Shown here in pieces: positions 45,201 through 53,516 of a stretch of DNA of 64,000 nucleotides (its first letter is position 1; the number at the start of each line of letters is the position of its first letter). The DNA comes from Planococcus maitriensis (lineage in GTDB: Bacteria; Bacillota; Bacilli; Bacillales_A; Planococcaceae), in assembly GCF_003289925.1 (NCBI RefSeq), contig NZ_QLZQ01000005.1, forward strand, positions 62,001 to 126,000, in the 5' to 3' direction. The notes under the pieces were generated by a model. The model did no database searches. It worked only from the letters and a program-made list of their open reading frames with translations, and was not told where the DNA came from. Made by a program: the position numbers and the translations under genes.

Positions 45201-45346
45201 GTGGCCTTGTCTCCCAAGATTTGGCGATCACCGTCATCGGCGGCTTATTGTCCTCGACCTTGCTGACACTCGTGGTCGTGCCGGTCGTCTATGAAGTATT
45301 GCGCAAATTCCAGAAAAATAAATCACTCGTCGATCGCGAAGATTGA
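42251..45346 (+). CDS. RND-family efflux transporter permease (SwrC/AcrB-like)
   Basis: A 1031-residue proton-driven efflux pump, close in length to B. subtilis SwrC (about 1065). It shows the duplicated RND layout: N-terminal helix, a large extracellular domain, TM2-6, a second loop with internal repeat and TM8-12. The proton-relay motif in TM4 is GRVIDDSIVVVENIYRRMH. A methionine-rich patch MAQMMMGGG and DMMGGGMMASS lies in the second large loop. GTG at 42251 follows AAAGGAAG with 7-nt spacing. Likely substrates are lipophilic toxins or surfactin-like lipids; this is inference. Confidence 0.92.
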   Translation: MQGLVRFVLKNKFAVWLLTLIVTFAGIYSTTQMKMESIPDISIPYLIVSGVYPGAAPEQVMEEVSIPVEQAVESLEDVKAVYSNSSSNVSQIQIEYDYGVDMDEKKRELESAIDGVSLPEEVETPSIMSIGLNMFPVVALSVSSETESIVELTDRVQKAILPEIEKIDGVASATVTGQHVEEIRLTYDEAAMADREVTEEDIQQMIEASNIALSLGLREFEEGEEAVYIDGSVASIEEFEELLIPVTPSEDDPEPFVALSELADVELVGKVQSISRTNGEDAIAIQIVKGQEANTVTVVNEVKDLMADLESEVDGLIVDITLDQGEPIEESVFAMVEKALFGGLIAVLIILVFLRDFRSTLIAIVSIPVSIFVALLLLNWLDITLNIMTLGAITVSIGRVIDDSIVVVENIYRRMHLKEEKLSGRKLIQSATIEMFKPILSSTLVTIAVFAPLVFVGGMVGELFLPFALTMSFALLASLAVAVSIVPAMSHSFFKKKLYGEKTASKHKETGKMALWFRSFLEKALNHKWITSIIAVALLVGSLALTPLIGFSFLGSQTEKMMYITYSPTAGELQEETVENIEAVEQDLLEREDIDVLQLSINDSANADMAQMMMGGGDGALVYLIFDDSISVEEFEESRKEVNDYLEGLDHSGEWGEQDMMGGGMMASSEVAYTLYSEDLDDLMDTVAQVEGAMSDVDGLEEVTSDAEDPYVEHKLRIEQQEILQYGLTAGQVAVALSGGGQNEVLTTVNTDGGELEVIVQREAQQDAATFEELLETPVPTAAGTTMTVGELVDVEEGTTLNTLSRSEGAYYATVSGTVTGNDVSAPSAAVQENVEELDLPSGVTVETGGVTADINETFTQLGLAMAAAIAIVYFILVVTFGGGLAPFAILFSLPFAVIGAFVGLYVTGQTISVSVMMGLLMLIGIVVTNAIVLVDRVIHMEREGMTVREALLEAGATRLRPILMTAIATIGAMIPMAVSSGGGGLVSQDLAITVIGGLLSSTLLTLVVVPVVYEVLRKFQKNKSLVDRED

Positions 45347-45355
45347 TCGACGCAC

Positions 45356-45386
45356 AACCGGCTTCCTTAATGGGGGCCGGTTTTTA
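45356..45386 (+). terminator. Terminator of the RND gene
   Basis: AACCGGC/GCCGGTT with a 13-nt loop followed by T residues. Confidence 0.8.
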
Positions 45387-45432
45387 ATTTGGGAATATCC
45401 CCGGAAGTTATTTCCCGGGAAATAGCTGTTCC

Positions 45433-45486
45433 TTAACAAAGTCTATACATGCTCTCAACAATTCCTTAATATTCCTTCGATACACT
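45433..45486 (+). promoter_or_regulatory. PhoP box array and alkaline phosphatase promoter
   Basis: Four TT(A/T/C)ACA-like hexamers are phased exactly 11 bp apart: TTAACA at 45433, TATACA at 45444, TCAACA at 45455 and TTAATA at 45466. A -10-like TACACT follows at 45481-45486, 10 nt after the last box. This is the B. subtilis-type Pho-regulon promoter geometry. Confidence 0.85.
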
Positions 45487-45520
45487 AACGGTGGTCAACA
45501 AACACGAGGAGGAATGCCAG

Positions 45521-46963
45521 ATGATCCGAAAATCGATGAAGAAACTTGTCCCAGCCGCCGTGGTGGCAGCGGTCGCCGTAACGAGCTTTACCCCGTCCGC
45601 GCCTGCGGAAGCGCACGGGAACGGCAAAGCCGAAGTACATAAGGAACATAAACATCCTGGAAAAGGAAAGGGGAAAGGCAAAGGCCACGGCAAAGATAAG
45701 GATGCGCCGAAAAATGTCATCTTCCTGATCGGCGACGGCGTCGGCACGGCCTATACATCCGCTTACCGTTATTTGCAGGACGACCCATCTGCGCGCTTTG
45801 CAGACGACATGTCTTTCGATTCGTATTTGGTCGGCCAGCAAATGACCTATCCGGAAGATGCGCACCAGAACGTCACCGATTCGGCGTCGGCCGCCACTGC
45901 CATGGCAGCGGGCGTCAAAACCTATAACAATGCCATCGGGGTCGATAACGATGAATCGGAAGTGAAAACCGTCCTCGAAGCGGCGAAAGAACAAGGCAAG
46001 GCAACGGGGCTTGTGGCGAGTTCCGAAATCACACACGCGACACCGGCATCATTCGGCGCCCACGATATCAGCCGCCGCAATATGAATGCCATCGCCGATG
46101 ATTATTTCGATGAGCGCATCGACGGCGAACATAAAATCGATGTCTTACTCGGCGGGGGCACTAAACTATTCGACCGAACGGACCGCGATTTGACGGAGGA
46201 GTTCCAGGAATCGGGCTATGGCTATGTGACATCGAAAGAAGAGCTGCTCGCCAATGACGATGGACAAGTGCTCGGGCTGTTCGCAGAAGGCGGCTTGCCG
46301 AAAATGATCGACCGCGAAGACAGCGTGCCGTCTCTTGAAGACATGACGCGTTCTGCAATCGACCGCCTGAAGCAGGACGAGGACGGCTTCTTCCTGATGA
46401 TTGAAGGCAGCCAAGTCGACTGGGCAGGGCACGACAACGATATCGTCGCAGCGATGAGCGAAATGGAAGATTACGACCGTGCATTCCAGGCAGCGATCGA
46501 ATTCGCCAAGCAAGATGAGAATACATTGGTCGTGGCGACAGCTGACCACTCGACAGGCGGCTTCTCGATCGGAGCAGACGGCATCTATAATTGGTTCGCC
46601 GAGCCGATCCTCGCTGCACAGCGCACACCGGATTTCATGGCTGCTGAAATTGCAGAAGGGGCCGGCGTGGAGGAAACATTGGAACGCTATATCGATCTGG
46701 ACTTGACTGAAGAAGAAATCGCTTCTGTGAAAAAAGCGGCAAACGAAGGCGAATACTTGGACATCGACAATGCCATCGAGCGTATTTTCGATAAACGTTC
46801 GCATACCGGCTGGACGACTGGCGGCCATACAGGGGAAGACGTGCCGGTTTATGCTTACGGTCCTGCCAGCCAGAAATTTGCAGGGCAATTGGACAATACG
46901 GATCATGCCGGCATCATCTTCGACTTGATGGGCGCGGATGTCACGATCGACGACAAACAATAA
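45521..46963 (+). CDS. phoA: Secreted alkaline phosphatase
   Basis: A 480-residue metal-dependent phosphomonoesterase for phosphate scavenging. The signal peptide (MIRKSMKKLVPAAVVAAVAV) has a probable cleavage at APAEA-HG. The next about 30 residues are an unusual His/Lys/Gly-rich run. Active-site features include IGDGVG, the phosphorylated S121 in VTDSASAATAM, ATADHSTGG and the C-terminal zinc-ligand His in TGGHTGEDVP. ATG at 45521 follows GAGGAGG. Four PhoP boxes sit upstream, so it is induced by phosphate starvation. A lipoprotein gene follows by 22 bp. Confidence 0.95.
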   Translation: MIRKSMKKLVPAAVVAAVAVTSFTPSAPAEAHGNGKAEVHKEHKHPGKGKGKGKGHGKDKDAPKNVIFLIGDGVGTAYTSAYRYLQDDPSARFADDMSFDSYLVGQQMTYPEDAHQNVTDSASAATAMAAGVKTYNNAIGVDNDESEVKTVLEAAKEQGKATGLVASSEITHATPASFGAHDISRRNMNAIADDYFDERIDGEHKIDVLLGGGTKLFDRTDRDLTEEFQESGYGYVTSKEELLANDDGQVLGLFAEGGLPKMIDREDSVPSLEDMTRSAIDRLKQDEDGFFLMIEGSQVDWAGHDNDIVAAMSEMEDYDRAFQAAIEFAKQDENTLVVATADHSTGGFSIGADGIYNWFAEPILAAQRTPDFMAAEIAEGAGVEETLERYIDLDLTEEEIASVKKAANEGEYLDIDNAIERIFDKRSHTGWTTGGHTGEDVPVYAYGPASQKFAGQLDNTDHAGIIFDLMGADVTIDDKQ

Positions 46964-46985
46964 ACGATAGCAAGGAGCGGATTGG

Positions 46986-47621
46986 ATGAAAGCGAGATTA
47001 GCATGGCTGCTTGTCCCATTGGCATTATTATGGGGCTGCCAAGACGAGACAGCGCAAGACACGGCGACTGCGGCGTCTTTGCCGGAAGCGCCCGCGTACA
47101 CGGAACAATATGTCCTCAGCCCGCAAGTGAGCGACGACCGCCGCTTGCAGGAGCCTGGCCAGAAAGCGCGTGATGCAAAAGGCGGGCTGGAGCTGTTGGC
47201 GGCCAATATGGAAGCGCAGGCAGTGCAAATCGGCGATATCGAGCTGACCATCCATGAAACGAAGCTGCTGCAGTACACGCCGGATTATAGCCTGATCGAT
47301 TTCTACCATTCCTATACGCACGACCAGGAATTCGAGCTGGCAAAGTTTTTTGTCGAAATCCACAACACCTCCAGTGAAGAAATGAATTTCGCGCCGGTGG
47401 CATTGGTCGAGACAGAAAGTGGCGAAGTGAAGACTTGGGAAGACGATGTGTATTTGGAGTCGTTGAACGAAGGGCTGAAACCCGGAGAAGTAAAATCAGG
47501 CAACGTCGGTTTTATCTTGGAAGACGGGGCACAAGAGCTTAAATTGACCACGAGCAAACTATTCGCCGCGGATGGGGAACTGCTCGCCCCGGCGCAAAGC
47601 ATGGCGATCAAACTCGATTGA
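46986..47621 (+). CDS. DUF4352-like lipoprotein in the Pho operon
   Basis: A 211-residue secreted lipoprotein with lipobox LLWGC (C18). The C-terminal domain from about residue 80, QIGDIELTIHETKLLQYTPD through FFVEIHNTSSEEMNF to KPGEVKSGNVGFI, matches the immunoglobulin-like DUF4352 fold. ATG follows AAGGAGCGG. It starts 22 bp after the alkaline phosphatase with no terminator between, so it should be induced with it. Function is unknown; it may bind a wall or phosphatase partner. Confidence 0.75.
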   Translation: MKARLAWLLVPLALLWGCQDETAQDTATAASLPEAPAYTEQYVLSPQVSDDRRLQEPGQKARDAKGGLELLAANMEAQAVQIGDIELTIHETKLLQYTPDYSLIDFYHSYTHDQEFELAKFFVEIHNTSSEEMNFAPVALVETESGEVKTWEDDVYLESLNEGLKPGEVKSGNVGFILEDGAQELKLTTSKLFAADGELLAPAQSMAIKLD

Positions 47622-47649
47622 GCGCCAACCATTTTCTATAGAAGAAACG

Positions 47650-47685
47650 CAAAACCGGCTGGGTACGCGACAGCCGGTTTTTTGC
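47650..47685 (+). terminator. Terminator of the Pho operon
   Basis: CAAAACCGGCT/AGCCGGTTTTTTG with an 11-nt loop, 25 bp after the lipoprotein stop. Confidence 0.88.
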
Positions 47686-47808
47686 CATGGAAAGAGGAAG
47701 GCAAAACAACATATAGATATCTGAATAATTAAATTACTCTATTGTTTTTTCCAGAAAAATCCTTCATGATAGAGCTAATAACAAGCTGCCTCAAAAGGAG
47801 ATGGGGTC

Positions 47809-48843
47809 ATGAAGCTAAGTGAACGGTATATCCGCGCAGTGCTCGAACGGCTGCCCCAAGGCAAACGGCAGGAAGCGGAAAAAGACTTGAGAAACAAATT
47901 ATCGGAACGGCTTACAGCAGACAGTACCGAGAACGAAGAACGGATGGTCCTTCAGGAATTCGGCCATCCGGCACTGATGGCGGAGCATTATGGGAAAGTA
48001 AGGCGTTACTTGATCGGCCCGCGCTATTTCGACTTGTACGTCCGCTTGCTGCGGCTGGTCATTCCGCTTGCCGTGCTCATCACGCTCATTGTCGTGACAA
48101 TCGTCGGCATTGTCTCCGGAATCGGCCAGGAAGAGACGCTGATATCGGTACTCGTCTCGTTGATCGGCAATATCATCGGCGCGATCTTCAATACCATCAT
48201 GCAGACCTTGTTTTGGATCACACTGGTCGTTGCCGTTCTGGACTGGGCGGATAAATCGGGCGTGGAGACGCCGCTCGGGTTGACGATGGAAGAGTGGACC
48301 CCTGATGACTTGAAAGAATGGGGAGGGCAGGAAGCGCTGCTGGAGCCGGTTGAGGCGCAAGTGGCAAAAAGCCAGATTTTCGGCAGCTTGATCTGGATGG
48401 TCATCTGGACGACGGTCTATTTCAATGCCGACAAAGTGCTCGGTATCTACACTGACGATGGGGAAGGCTTGCGCTTCCAAATGGCGGTGTTCAACCAGGA
48501 CGTGCTGTTGTCGTATTGGCCATTCATTGCCCTCGTCATCGTTTTGGAGTTGTCGCTCGCCATCTGGCAATGGCGCGCAGGCTACTGGAATTACCGGTTA
48601 GCCGCATTCAATGCCGCAGTTCAAACGGTTTCGGTGCTCGTGTTCATCCTGATTTTCATCAATTCGGAACTGCTCAACCCTGAATTCCAGCAGTTCCTCA
48701 CCGCCACGTTCGGCGGATCCAATGCACTCACCTGGATTTTCGGGGGTATCCTGGCCATCATGATCATCGGGGCGTTGAGTGATATCATCCAAGGATACCG
48801 CCGTGCTGCCAAACGCAAGGAAAGTGAAGCGCCCCCTGGATAA
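47809..48843 (+). CDS. HAAS-domain membrane protein
   Basis: A 344-residue protein. Residues 1-65, LSERYIRAVLERLPQGKRQEAEKDLRNKLSERL then LQEFGHPALMAEHY, form a HAAS-type helical domain found beside PadR-like regulators and sensor modules. About six membrane spans follow. Function is unknown. ATG follows AAAAGGAGATGGG. No PadR gene is adjacent. It is monocistronic with a terminator at 48902. Confidence 0.7.
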   Translation: MKLSERYIRAVLERLPQGKRQEAEKDLRNKLSERLTADSTENEERMVLQEFGHPALMAEHYGKVRRYLIGPRYFDLYVRLLRLVIPLAVLITLIVVTIVGIVSGIGQEETLISVLVSLIGNIIGAIFNTIMQTLFWITLVVAVLDWADKSGVETPLGLTMEEWTPDDLKEWGGQEALLEPVEAQVAKSQIFGSLIWMVIWTTVYFNADKVLGIYTDDGEGLRFQMAVFNQDVLLSYWPFIALVIVLELSLAIWQWRAGYWNYRLAAFNAAVQTVSVLVFILIFINSELLNPEFQQFLTATFGGSNALTWIFGGILAIMIIGALSDIIQGYRRAAKRKESEAPPG

Positions 48844-48901
48844 AAAAGGCGGTCGAAGCAGTGGTACTTTAGAATGAAATAGCAACACTTGTACGTGTTT
48901 T

Positions 48902-48931
48902 GCCCGTATCCCTTGGGGTGCGGGCTTTTGT
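48902..48931 (+). terminator. Terminator after the HAAS-domain gene
   Basis: GCCCGTA/TGCGGGC with an 11-nt loop followed by TTTTG. Confidence 0.7.
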
Positions 48932-49229
48932 GGATCCTTAAATATGCCTTTATACCCACTTTATATCTGAAATGAAAGCCCTTTCATAAGGCGAAATCCC
49001 CTCCCTGAACTTGAAATACCCTCTGGTTATGTTACACTTGCCACTTATGATTGGCGCGTTGCAAGCGATCAGCTGCCAGCTGGGATTCCGGTTGGCGAAG
49101 AATGCGCAGCCGCCATCTCCGGAATTTTAAATGGTTTATAATGAAACGCATGTTTTTGAATAAATATTCATTATTATGCAAGTGATGAAGTTTCAAAAAC
49201 TGTTTTGTAAGTATTTTTGAAATTAGTAG

Positions 49230-49258
49230 TTGACTTAAAATGCATTTGATTGCATAAT
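49230..49258 (+). promoter_or_regulatory. proBA promoter
   Basis: TTGACT (49230-49235) and CATAAT (49253-49258) with a 17-nt spacer, giving a leader of about 115 nt before proB. Confidence 0.65.
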
Positions 49259-49382
49259 AATTCTTATTATCAGACAACGAAAGTCAGCCATTGTAAAGCG
49301 TTTTACGGAGACCGGGTTCTTCCGCTTTTGATCGTAATGGGAGAGCTCATTAAATAATCAAAATCGGGTGGTGACTGTAACA

Positions 49383-50153
49383 ATGGAAAAGAAAAGAATA
49401 GTAGTGAAAATAGGAAGCAGCTCATTGACGGACAGCCACGGTAAATTGTCCATCACGAAGTTGCGGGAACATGTCGGCGCGCTGGCCCGCTTGAAAGAAG
49501 AAGGCCATGACGTCATCTTGATTTCATCTGGCGCTGTTGCAGCCGGATGCACAAGCATGGGTTATTTATCCCGTCCGGATACGGTTGTCGACAAACAATC
49601 GGCGGCAGCCGTCGGGCAGAGCCTGCTCGCGCAGGCATACGCGACAGAATTCAAGAATTTCGACATCGTCTCTGCACAATTGCTGTTGACGAAAGACTTG
49701 TACCAAAAAGCGGACGATACCATTTCGAAATTGCTGGAGCGCGGCATGATGCCGGTCATCAACGAAAACGATTCGGTAGCGGTCGAGGAATTGACCTTCG
49801 GTGATAACGATATGCTGTCGGCCCTTGTCAGCGGGCTCGTCCGTGCGGATCAATTGATCATTTTGACGGATATCAACGGCATTTATGCAGATAATCCGAA
49901 GACCAACCCATCCGCTGAACGATATACCCATCTGAAGGATATCCCGGATGAATTGATGGAAGCCGCTTCCGGTGCCGGGTCCGATGTGGGAACCGGCGGC
50001 ATGAAGACCAAAGTGGAAGCCGCGAAAACAGCCCATAACTTCGGCGTCGATGTGTTCATCGGCACAGGTGAAGGCAGTGAAAAATTGGTTGAGATCATGG
50101 ATGGAAACGGCGACGGGACATATATTGCAAAACCTGTTAAAGAATTAGCGTAA
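49383..50153 (+). CDS. proB: Glutamate 5-kinase, short form without PUA domain
   Basis: A 256-residue amino-acid kinase that phosphorylates glutamate as the first step of proline synthesis. The nucleotide-binding motif KIGSSSLTD starts at K9, with SSGAVAAGC near 46, [11 protein letters not shown] and [13 protein letters not shown] near 135, and [12 protein letters not shown] near 207. The usual C-terminal PUA domain (about 100 residues) is absent. ATG at 49383 is preferred; an in-frame GTG at 49368 is an alternative. It is co-transcribed with proA, 29 bp downstream. Confidence 0.93.
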   Translation: MEKKRIVVKIGSSSLTDSHGKLSITKLREHVGALARLKEEGHDVILISSGAVAAGCTSMGYLSRPDTVVDKQSAAAVGQSLLAQAYATEFKNFDIVSAQLLLTKDLYQKADDTISKLLERGMMPVINENDSVAVEELTFGDNDMLSALVSGLVRADQLIILTDINGIYADNPKTNPSAERYTHLKDIPDELMEAASGAGSDVGTGGMKTKVEAAKTAHNFGVDVFIGTGEGSEKLVEIMDGNGDGTYIAKPVKELA

Positions 50154-50182
50154 GGGACGGAAATTCGAAAGGAGAAGATTGG

Positions 50183-51460
50183 ATGACAGAAGTTCTTCAA
50201 AAGGAAGCAGCTTTGGAGACAGAACTGGTACAAAAAGCGAAAAAAGCGAAAGCGGCAGCGGGGGAACTCGCGAAAGCCGACACCACCCTGAAAAATAAAG
50301 CATTAGAACTCATCTCTCAGCAGTTGATGGCTGAAAAAGATTTCATTCTAAAAGAAAACCTGAAAGACATTGAAGCCGGGCGCGCAAATGGCATGAGTGA
50401 ATCGCTCGTGGACCGCCTGAAACTCGATGAAGGGCGCCTGGCGGATATGGCGGATGCGCTTATCCAATTGACCAAACTCACCGATCCGGTCGGTGAAGTG
50501 CTCGAGCATTGGCAGCAGCCAAATGGCCTCGACATGACGAAAGTGCGCGTGCCGCTTGGCGTGGTGGGCATGATTTACGAAGCCCGCCCGAACGTCACGG
50601 TGGATGCGTCGAGCCTGTGCCTGAAAACAGGCAATGCGGTCGTCCTGCGCGGCAGCTCGACAGCGATCCACTCGAACACAGCGATTGTTTCGGTCATCCA
50701 CCGTGCACTCGAACAAAGCGAATTGCCGGTGGATTCCGTGCAATTGCTCGAAGATACGAGCCGTGCGGCGGCCTCTGCGATGTTCAAGCTGAACGACTAT
50801 TTGGATGTACTGATCCCGCGTGGCGGCGCCAACCTGATCAAGACAGTCGTCGCGAACTCGACAGTGCCGGTACTTGAGACAGGCGCAGGCAATTGCCACG
50901 TCTATATCGACGAGACGGCGAACAAGGATATGGCGATCAACATCGCGTTGAACGCGAAAACCCAGCGTCCATCGGTCTGCAACTCCTGCGAAACGATTCT
51001 CGTCCATGAGAAATGGGCCGAGCAGCACCTGCCGGAATTGATTGAAGCCTTGCAGGCAAAAGACGTGAAAATCCACGGCGATGAAAAGGCGCAGCAATCA
51101 GGCAGCGGCATCATCCCGGCGGAAGAAGCCGATTGGGGCACGGAGTACTTGGCTTATGAACTCGCGCTGAAAACGGTAGGAAGCGTGGATGAAGTGGTCA
51201 AGCATATCAACCAGTACGGCACGAAGCATTCTGAGGCGATCATTTCGGAACACGCAGAAAGCGTCCAGCAATTCTTCACGGAAGTAGATGCGGCAGCGGT
51301 CTATCATAACGCGTCGACGCGCTTTACGGACGGCTTTGAGTTCGGCTTTGGCGCCGAAATTGGCATCAGCACGCAAAAGCTTCATGCACGCGGGCCAATG
51401 GGCTTGCCGGCACTGACTTCAACGAAATACATCATCAAAGGCAATGGCCAAACAAAATAA
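50183..51460 (+). CDS. proA: Gamma-glutamyl phosphate reductase
   Basis: A 425-residue NADPH-dependent enzyme reducing glutamyl phosphate to glutamate semialdehyde, the second step of proline synthesis. The catalytic cysteine lies in [12 protein letters not shown] near residue 270. [17 protein letters not shown] near 120 and PRGGANLI near 210 are family blocks. Length is normal. ATG follows AAAGGAGAAG. It ends the proBA operon at a strong hairpin. Confidence 0.96.
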   Translation: MTEVLQKEAALETELVQKAKKAKAAAGELAKADTTLKNKALELISQQLMAEKDFILKENLKDIEAGRANGMSESLVDRLKLDEGRLADMADALIQLTKLTDPVGEVLEHWQQPNGLDMTKVRVPLGVVGMIYEARPNVTVDASSLCLKTGNAVVLRGSSTAIHSNTAIVSVIHRALEQSELPVDSVQLLEDTSRAAASAMFKLNDYLDVLIPRGGANLIKTVVANSTVPVLETGAGNCHVYIDETANKDMAINIALNAKTQRPSVCNSCETILVHEKWAEQHLPELIEALQAKDVKIHGDEKAQQSGSGIIPAEEADWGTEYLAYELALKTVGSVDEVVKHINQYGTKHSEAIISEHAESVQQFFTEVDAAAVYHNASTRFTDGFEFGFGAEIGISTQKLHARGPMGLPALTSTKYIIKGNGQTK

Positions 51461-51494
51461 AAAAAGCGGAGACTGCGGTCTCCGCTTTTTTCTG
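51458..51494. terminator. proBA terminator, bidirectional
   Basis: AAAAAAGCGGAGAC/GTCTCCGCTTTTTT with a 4-nt loop. It lies between the convergent proA and DUF4395 genes. Confidence 0.92.
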
Positions 51495-51510
51495 TTCATT
51501 TATAAATACC

Positions 51511-51924
51511 TTAATAGTCCGTTTTCGCCCGGCGGTGTTTCCACATCATCAGCTGGTAGCGCACGGTGCAGCCGATGCAATAGCCCATGAGCGCGACACC
51601 AGCGGCGATAATGACCATAGCGCCGAAAACAGTGGCGACGATCGGCAGGCCTGCTGCGAAAAACAGGAGGGAGAGCCCAAGGCAGACAGTGGCGATCCAT
51701 TGATTGAACAATTGCTGGTCGCGATCTTCCTGCAGGTAGCTGTTTGGAGGATTCGGCAAAAAGCGGCGACCGAACGCAATAAGCGGATTTTTCTTGGTGA
51801 TCAAGGTAACGACTCCAATGGCGAAAGGCACGAGCAGAATCAGCGGGTGGACGATGAGCCCGGCTAACACCGTGGCGACAAGAAAAGCTTGATTGAGTTG
51901 GACGAGCGGTTTTGGAATGGTCAT
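51511..51924 (-). CDS. DUF4395 domain membrane protein
   Basis: A 137-residue integral membrane protein starting MTIPKPLVQLNQAFLV. Four hydrophobic segments follow; the central NPLIAFGRRFLPNPPNSYLQ and terminal GYCIGCTVRYQ with a CxxC pair are DUF4395 marks. Function is unknown; relatives associate with thioredoxin-like or sulfurtransferase systems, which would fit the CxxC. ATG at 51924 has GGAGGG 7 nt upstream. It is monocistronic. Confidence 0.82.
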   Translation of the reverse strand: MTIPKPLVQLNQAFLVATVLAGLIVHPLILLVPFAIGVVTLITKKNPLIAFGRRFLPNPPNSYLQEDRDQQLFNQWIATVCLGLSLLFFAAGLPIVATVFGAMVIIAAGVALMGYCIGCTVRYQLMMWKHRRAKTDY

Positions 51925-52063
51925 TGTTAATCCCTCCGAGTTTTTTATGGCCAATCGGCTCTGAAAAAGCCGCGATCAGCACGAGAATGTGATGGCATAA
52001 AGTTTCCCCTTATTATACATAGTTGATTACTCGGAATAAAGAAAACAGCTCAAAAAACACTGT

Positions 52064-53410
52064 TCACATCAAACGAGAGATGAACAGCGAAGCAAGCCCA
52101 AAATAAATGAGCAACGAAAGGATATCGTTGATGGTCGTAATCAATGGCCCTGATGCGACTGCCGGGTCTATTTTCAGACGGTACAGAATGAGCGGGATAA
52201 CGGTACCGGCGAGCGTCCCGATGATTAAGGTTAAAAGCAATGAACTTCCGACGACGAGCCCGAGCACCAGGCTGCCTTGCCAAACATAGGCGATGAGTAA
52301 AATCAACACGGCGCACGTGACGCCAATGATGATGCCGACCCATAATTCGCGCAGGATGAGTTTGAACGTACCTTTTTTGTCGGGCTTTTGGCCAACCAGC
52401 CCGCGCACAACGACTGCGAGCGACTGGGTGCCGGTATTGCCGGTCATGCCGGCAATCATGGGCATGAAGAACGCCAAGGCGACCACTGTCTGCAAGGTGT
52501 CTTCAAAGCGGCTGATGATGCCACCGGAGATTAGCCCGATAAACAACAGCAAAATCAACCAAGGCAAACGGCGGTATGCTGCAACAAAAGGCGGTGTCTG
52601 AAAATCAATCGATTTGCCGGATGCAGAAAGCTTTTCGATGTCTTCATTCGCTTCCTGCAACACGACATCAATGACGTCATCGACGGTGATGATGCCGAGC
52701 AGCCGGTTTTCCGTATCGACGACAGGCAACGTGATAAAGTCGTAACGGCTGATAATGGCAGCTACTTCTTCCTGGTCGGTCAAGGCATCGACTTTGACGA
52801 CGCGTGTATACATGACATCGTCGATTTGTTCATCGAGTTCACCGAGGATCAAATCTTTATAGGAAACAACCCCAAGCAGTTTCTTGTCTTCATCGACGAC
52901 GTATAGATAGTTCAAGTACTCGGCAATTTCCGCGAAATCGCGGATTTTATCGATTGCTTCACGGATGGTGTAATGGCGCGGAATCCAGACATAGCGGTTG
53001 TTCATGATGCGTCCCGCTGTTTCCGGCGGGTAATTCATCGTCTTTTGGATATAGGAAGATTCCTCGCGATTCATGCGCGACAGGAGCTCTTCGATCATCG
53101 TTGGCTCTAAATCGGACAATAGGGAGACGAGATCGTCATTGTCCATCAAGTCGAGCACTTTGGTTGATTGGTCGACGGACATTCGCTCAAGCAAACGCAC
53201 CTGGTCGTTCCGGTGAAGCTCCTGCATGAGCTCCGTCAATTGGCGGACAGTCAGATGAAGCAGGAAGCGTTCACGGTGCTTTTCGGGCAGATGGCGGTAT
53301 TGGACCGCGATGTCGTAAGGCTGCAGCTCATCGAGTATGTGCTGGAAATCTTGCGTCCGACCGTCTTTCAAGGATTGGATCAATGCTAAAGTGATTTCAT
53401 TTTCTGTCAT
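52064..53410 (-). CDS. mgtE: Magnesium transporter MgtE
   Basis: A 448-residue homodimeric Mg2+ channel. The cytosolic half has the acidic N-domain (residues 1-130, with LLSDLEPTMIEELLSRM) and two CBS domains (about 135-260) that close the pore when intracellular Mg2+ is high. Five membrane helices follow, with the pore motif PMIAGMTGNTGTQSLAVVVR near 330. Length is typical. No M-box riboswitch was recognised in the short upstream gap of 106 bp. The DHFR-like gene upstream points the same way. Confidence 0.95.
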   Translation of the reverse strand: MTENEITLALIQSLKDGRTQDFQHILDELQPYDIAVQYRHLPEKHRERFLLHLTVRQLTELMQELHRNDQVRLLERMSVDQSTKVLDLMDNDDLVSLLSDLEPTMIEELLSRMNREESSYIQKTMNYPPETAGRIMNNRYVWIPRHYTIREAIDKIRDFAEIAEYLNYLYVVDEDKKLLGVVSYKDLILGELDEQIDDVMYTRVVKVDALTDQEEVAAIISRYDFITLPVVDTENRLLGIITVDDVIDVVLQEANEDIEKLSASGKSIDFQTPPFVAAYRRLPWLILLLFIGLISGGIISRFEDTLQTVVALAFFMPMIAGMTGNTGTQSLAVVVRGLVGQKPDKKGTFKLILRELWVGIIIGVTCAVLILLIAYVWQGSLVLGLVVGSSLLLTLIIGTLAGTVIPLILYRLKIDPAVASGPLITTINDILSLLIYFGLASLFISRLM

Positions 53411-53516
53411 CGCAAGGCTTCAGCTCCTTCCGGGGTGGCCTTGAGTGCGAGGCGGCTTCTTTTCTTCTTTCCCCAAAAGGGAGGCGGCCATGCTTATTTG
53501 CGCTTTAAAATATTCA

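Larger units (their letters stand above)
48844..49382. other. Intergenic region upstream of proB
   Basis: Holds the terminator at 48902-48931 and the proBA promoter at 49230-49258. A GC-richer patch at 49040-49130 has a 27-codon ATG frame without a ribosome binding site. No T-box elements were found, although B. subtilis proBA is T-box controlled. Confidence 0.55.

Noticed and set aside
46166-47278. Long minus-strand open frame of 370 codons antisense to the alkaline phosphatase and lipoprotein genes
   Set aside because: The plus strand has two genes with clear families, signal peptides and ribosome binding sites; the antisense product is Cys/Ser/Arg-rich with no domain.
49049-49130. 27-codon ATG frame in a GC-richer patch upstream of proB
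   Set aside because: No ribosome binding site and no similarity that I can recognise; more likely non-coding.
49361-49382. GGGTGGTGAC before proB, reminiscent of the T-box sequence GGGTGGNACCGCG
   Set aside because: The rest of the T-box (ACCGCG, specifier stem, terminator/antiterminator) is absent and the leader is only about 115 nt; it is better read as the ribosome binding region.
53411-53516. Possible M-box magnesium riboswitch ahead of mgtE
   Set aside because: Only 106 bp are available and none of the conserved M-box helices or core segments could be aligned.
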